From the NCBI GenBank assembly GCA_043767025.1, contig JAYUHK010000193.1, positions 1 through 7,604 of the forward strand: 7,604 bases of DNA, written 5' to 3'. This DNA is from JAYUHK01 sp043767025. GTDB lineage: Bacteria; Bacteroidota; Bacteroidia; Chitinophagales; Saprospiraceae. The notes under the pieces are model-generated. The model did not search any database and was not told the DNA's origin. It worked only from the letters and a program-made list of their open reading frames with translations. Positions 6,158 to 7,604 of the stretch are shown piece after piece. How positions within the stretch are numbered: the stretch's first letter is position 1; the number at the start of each line of letters is the position of its first letter. Position numbers and translations under genes: made by a program.

Positions 6158-6294
6158 TTTTCAGTTTTTTATCAAAAAAAACTGAAAGCGCAGCACATAT
6201 TTTATCAAAAACAGTACGTCAAGCTAATTATTTTTTTATCAAAAAAATATTTGCGGATTTTTTTCCGCCAATAACAAAATTTTTGCAAAGCAAA
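6158..6294 (+). promoter_or_regulatory. Hairpin-rich 5' leader of pdxA
   Basis: Four inverted repeats follow one another before the pdxA start codon: 6159-6170 with 6176-6187 (TTTCAGTTTTTT/AAAAAACTGAAA), 6229-6237 with 6241-6249 (TATTTTTTT/AAAAAAATA), 6253-6257 with 6264-6268 (GCGGA/TCCGC) and 6282-6286 with 6290-6294 (TTTGC/GCAAA). The core TTTTATCAAAAA appears three times (6167, 6200, 6234), 33-34 bases apart. The last hairpin ends six bases before the ATG at 6300 and could affect ribosome access. No known riboswitch is recognised. Much of the pairing is A-T only and may reflect base composition. Confidence 0.35.
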
Positions 6295-6299
6295 TCGGA

Positions 6300-7373
6300 A
6301 TGAATAAACCCATCATAGGTATCAGCGTCGGCGACATCAACGGCATCGGATTAGAAGTGATTCTGAAAACACTCGACGACCACAAGATTTTAGACCTCTT
6401 TACACCCGTCGTTTATGGCTCGTCCAAAGTCGTTTCTTACCACAAAAACGTAGTCAATGTCGAAAACTTTCAGTTTCAAGGCGTGCGCAGCGTAGAGAAT
6501 CTCGTCCGCGACCCCAAGATTGTGAATGTCATCAACTGTTGGCAAGAAAACGCCAACATCACGCTCGGAAAAGTGACGGCGGAAGGCGGAAGCTACGCCG
6601 CTCAATCCCTCGAATGGGCGTTGGGCGACCTCCAGAAAGGCTTGATTGATGCACTCGTCACCGCGCCTATCCACAAAAAAGCCATGCAGTTGGCAAAATT
6701 TCCGTTTCCGGGACACACCGAGTTTTTGACCTCCGCTATGGGCGTAAAGCAAAGCCTCATGCTGCTCGTCAATGACGGACTTCGAGTAGGCTTGGCGACC
6801 AACCACCTGCCGCTCAAAGACGTGGCTCGCAGCCTGACCAAAGAACTCCTGATGACCAAAATCAACATAATGAACGATACGCTGAAGATTGATTTCGGCA
6901 TAGAGCGTCCTACTATCGCCGTCTTGGGACTCAATCCGCACGCGGGCGACGACGGCGTGTTGGGCGACGAGGAAGAAAAAATTATCCGTCCAGCCGTCGT
7001 AGAACTCAAAAAGCGCGGCATCATCGTGATGGGTCCTTTCGCTGCGGACGGCTTTTTTGGCGCAGGGCAATACAAAAAATTCGACGGCGTGCTGGCAATG
7101 TACCACGACCAAGGATTGGCACCTTTCAAAGCACTGTCTTTTTCGGCGGGCGTGAATTATACGGCGGGCTTGCCATTTATCCGCACTTCGCCCGACCACG
7201 GTACGGGCTTTGACATCGCAGGAAAAAGCGAAGCCGACCCGTCTTCTTTTCGCCAAGCTATCTTTACGGCGATTGATATTGTCCGCAATCGAAGCGAATA
7301 TACGGAGGCGCACGCCAATCCGATGCAAACGCGCCACCGCTACGAAGGCGAAGATGAAGTCATCGAAAACTAA
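6300..7373 (+). CDS. pdxA: 4-hydroxythreonine-4-phosphate dehydrogenase PdxA
   Basis: PdxA oxidises 4-phosphohydroxy-L-threonine with NAD; the product decarboxylates to 3-amino-2-oxopropyl phosphate, which PdxJ joins to deoxyxylulose phosphate to make pyridoxine phosphate in the DXP-dependent B6 pathway. It is a cytoplasmic metal-dependent homodimer. The 357 aa (E. coli has 329) carry the family landmarks: GDINGIGLEVI (11-21), VTAPIHKK (120-127), FPGHTEF (136-142), NPHAGDDGVLGDEE (212-225), MYHDQGLAPFK (267-277) and TSPDHGTGFDIAG (296-308). H169, H214 and H269 line up with the E. coli metal ligands H166, H211 and H266, and H139/T140 with its substrate contacts, so the enzyme should be active. 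The variant GDINGIG, in place of GDPAGIG, is usual in Bacteroidota. The ATG at 6300 directly begins the conserved PIIGIS strand. There is no Shine-Dalgarno site, as is normal for the phylum. The gene probably heads an operon with the esterase gene 35 bases downstream. Confidence 0.98.
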   Translation: MNKPIIGISVGDINGIGLEVILKTLDDHKILDLFTPVVYGSSKVVSYHKNVVNVENFQFQGVRSVENLVRDPKIVNVINCWQENANITLGKVTAEGGSYAAQSLEWALGDLQKGLIDALVTAPIHKKAMQLAKFPFPGHTEFLTSAMGVKQSLMLLVNDGLRVGLATNHLPLKDVARSLTKELLMTKINIMNDTLKIDFGIERPTIAVLGLNPHAGDDGVLGDEEEKIIRPAVVELKKRGIIVMGPFAADGFFGAGQYKKFDGVLAMYHDQGLAPFKALSFSAGVNYTAGLPFIRTSPDHGTGFDIAGKSEADPSSFRQAIFTAIDIVRNRSEYTEAHANPMQTRHRYEGEDEVIEN

Positions 7374-7408
7374 AACCAACTATTTTTTAAACTAAAAAAA
7401 TCAACAAT

Positions 7409-7604
7409 ATGCACCGCGAAATACACTATTGGCACAGCCCAGCCCTCAACAAAACTATGGAAATCGTCGTGTACGGACACTTCGGATTTGGACTCTTGAT
7501 GCTCCCGACCGCCGCCGCCGACTATTTGGAGTACGAGCGTTTTTACTTGATTGACAAAATTCGGAAGCCCATCGAAGAAGGGAAATGCAAAGTGTTTTCC
7601 ATCA
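7409..7604 (+). CDS. Putative esterase (alpha/beta-hydrolase fold), 5' part only
   Basis: An open frame begins with the ATG at 7409 and runs off the window after 65 full codons. It encodes MHREIHYWHSPALNKTMEIV, then GHFGFGLLMLPTAAADYLEY and a stretch ending in GKCKVFSI. This matches my memory of the N-terminus of the Bacteroidota esterase/PHB-depolymerase-like family (COG4947, putative-esterase superfamily): an opening beta-strand pair, then the strand and PT turn that precede the oxyanion region. The catalytic Ser, Asp and His would lie downstream of the window and cannot be checked. There is no signal peptide, so it is probably cytoplasmic. The gap of 35 bases behind pdxA with no terminator suggests co-transcription. 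A link to vitamin B6 is not implied by sequence; substrate unknown. Confidence 0.87.
   Translation, partial: MHREIHYWHSPALNKTMEIVVYGHFGFGLLMLPTAAADYLEYERFYLIDKIRKPIEEGKCKVFSI

Larger units (their letters stand above)
5500..6299. other. 800-base gene-free region with hairpins, repeats, terminator and promoter signals
   Basis: No ORF here has convincing start, codon use or protein character. The only reading frame of any length (6088-6303) needs a TTG start and encodes a low-complexity Phe/Lys/Ile-rich product. The region divides into an AT-rich 3' flank (5500-5600), a visibly more GC-rich island with a large hairpin (about 5600-5723), an AT-rich repeat stretch (5724-5930), a possible small RNA ending at an intrinsic terminator (to 6039), and the pdxA promoter and leader (about 6090-6299). 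Confidence 0.7.

Noticed and set aside
5500..6299. Known riboswitch, tRNA, CRISPR or insertion sequence in the gap
   Set aside because: No tRNA cloverleaf, no spaced identical repeats, no transposase reading frame and no recognised riboswitch core could be found by eye.
6088..6303. A 71-codon frame just upstream of and overlapping the pdxA start by ATGA
   Set aside because: It needs a TTG start that precedes the candidate -7 promoter element, its product is a Phe/Lys/Ile-rich low-complexity string, and it follows the AT-rich hairpins of the leader.
6390..7379. A 329-codon open frame antisense to pdxA
   Set aside because: It mirrors the coding frame of a clear pdxA gene, has no recognisable protein motif and no promoter of its own; it is a by-product of pdxA codon use.
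7374..7408. A promoter or terminator between pdxA and the esterase gene
   Set aside because: The 35 bases are A/T-rich with no hairpin and no TAnnTTTG element; co-transcription is the simpler reading.

Overview
The window looks like a chromosomal segment of a Bacteroidota bacterium, probably of the Saprospiria/Cytophagia side. The signs are a 961-residue secreted protein ending in a type IX secretion (T9SS) sorting domain, a DUF7619-like module, a PdxA of the Bacteroidota subtype, no Shine-Dalgarno sites, TAnnTTTG-like -7 promoter elements, and very AT-rich intergenic DNA around moderately GC-rich genes. This placement is by recognition of families, not by a database search.

Layout. 1-142 is AT-rich intergenic DNA. 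143-1546 (minus) is a helical, TPR-like conserved hypothetical protein that starts at TTG. 1547-1787 is the divergent promoter region. 1788-4673 (plus) is the large T9SS-exported protein: signal peptide, seven propeller-type repeats, a carboxypeptidase-regulatory/SdrD_B-like domain, a DUF11-like region, a DUF7619-like domain and the C-terminal sorting domain. 4777-5499 (plus) is a secreted protein of unknown function that resembles the N-terminal module of much longer Bacteroidota surface proteins but has no sorting domain. 5500-6299 is 800 bases without a convincing gene. It holds a two-tier hairpin in a more GC-rich island (5665-5723), short repeats, a strong intrinsic terminator (6006-6039) with no coding sequence near it, a candidate promoter (6094-6101) and a hairpin-rich leader. 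6300-7373 (plus) is pdxA (vitamin B6 synthesis). 7409 to the window end is the 5' part of an alpha/beta-hydrolase-type esterase gene, 35 bases behind pdxA and probably co-transcribed with it.

How the genes relate. The two secreted proteins may form one transcription unit and act at or outside the cell surface. The pdxA-esterase pair is a separate unit, insulated from upstream transcription by the 6006-6039 terminator. I see no mobile element, CRISPR array, tRNA or rRNA. The coding content is ordinary for the phylum. The part most worth a second look is 5500-6299, where a small RNA ending at the orphan terminator is plausible but unproven.
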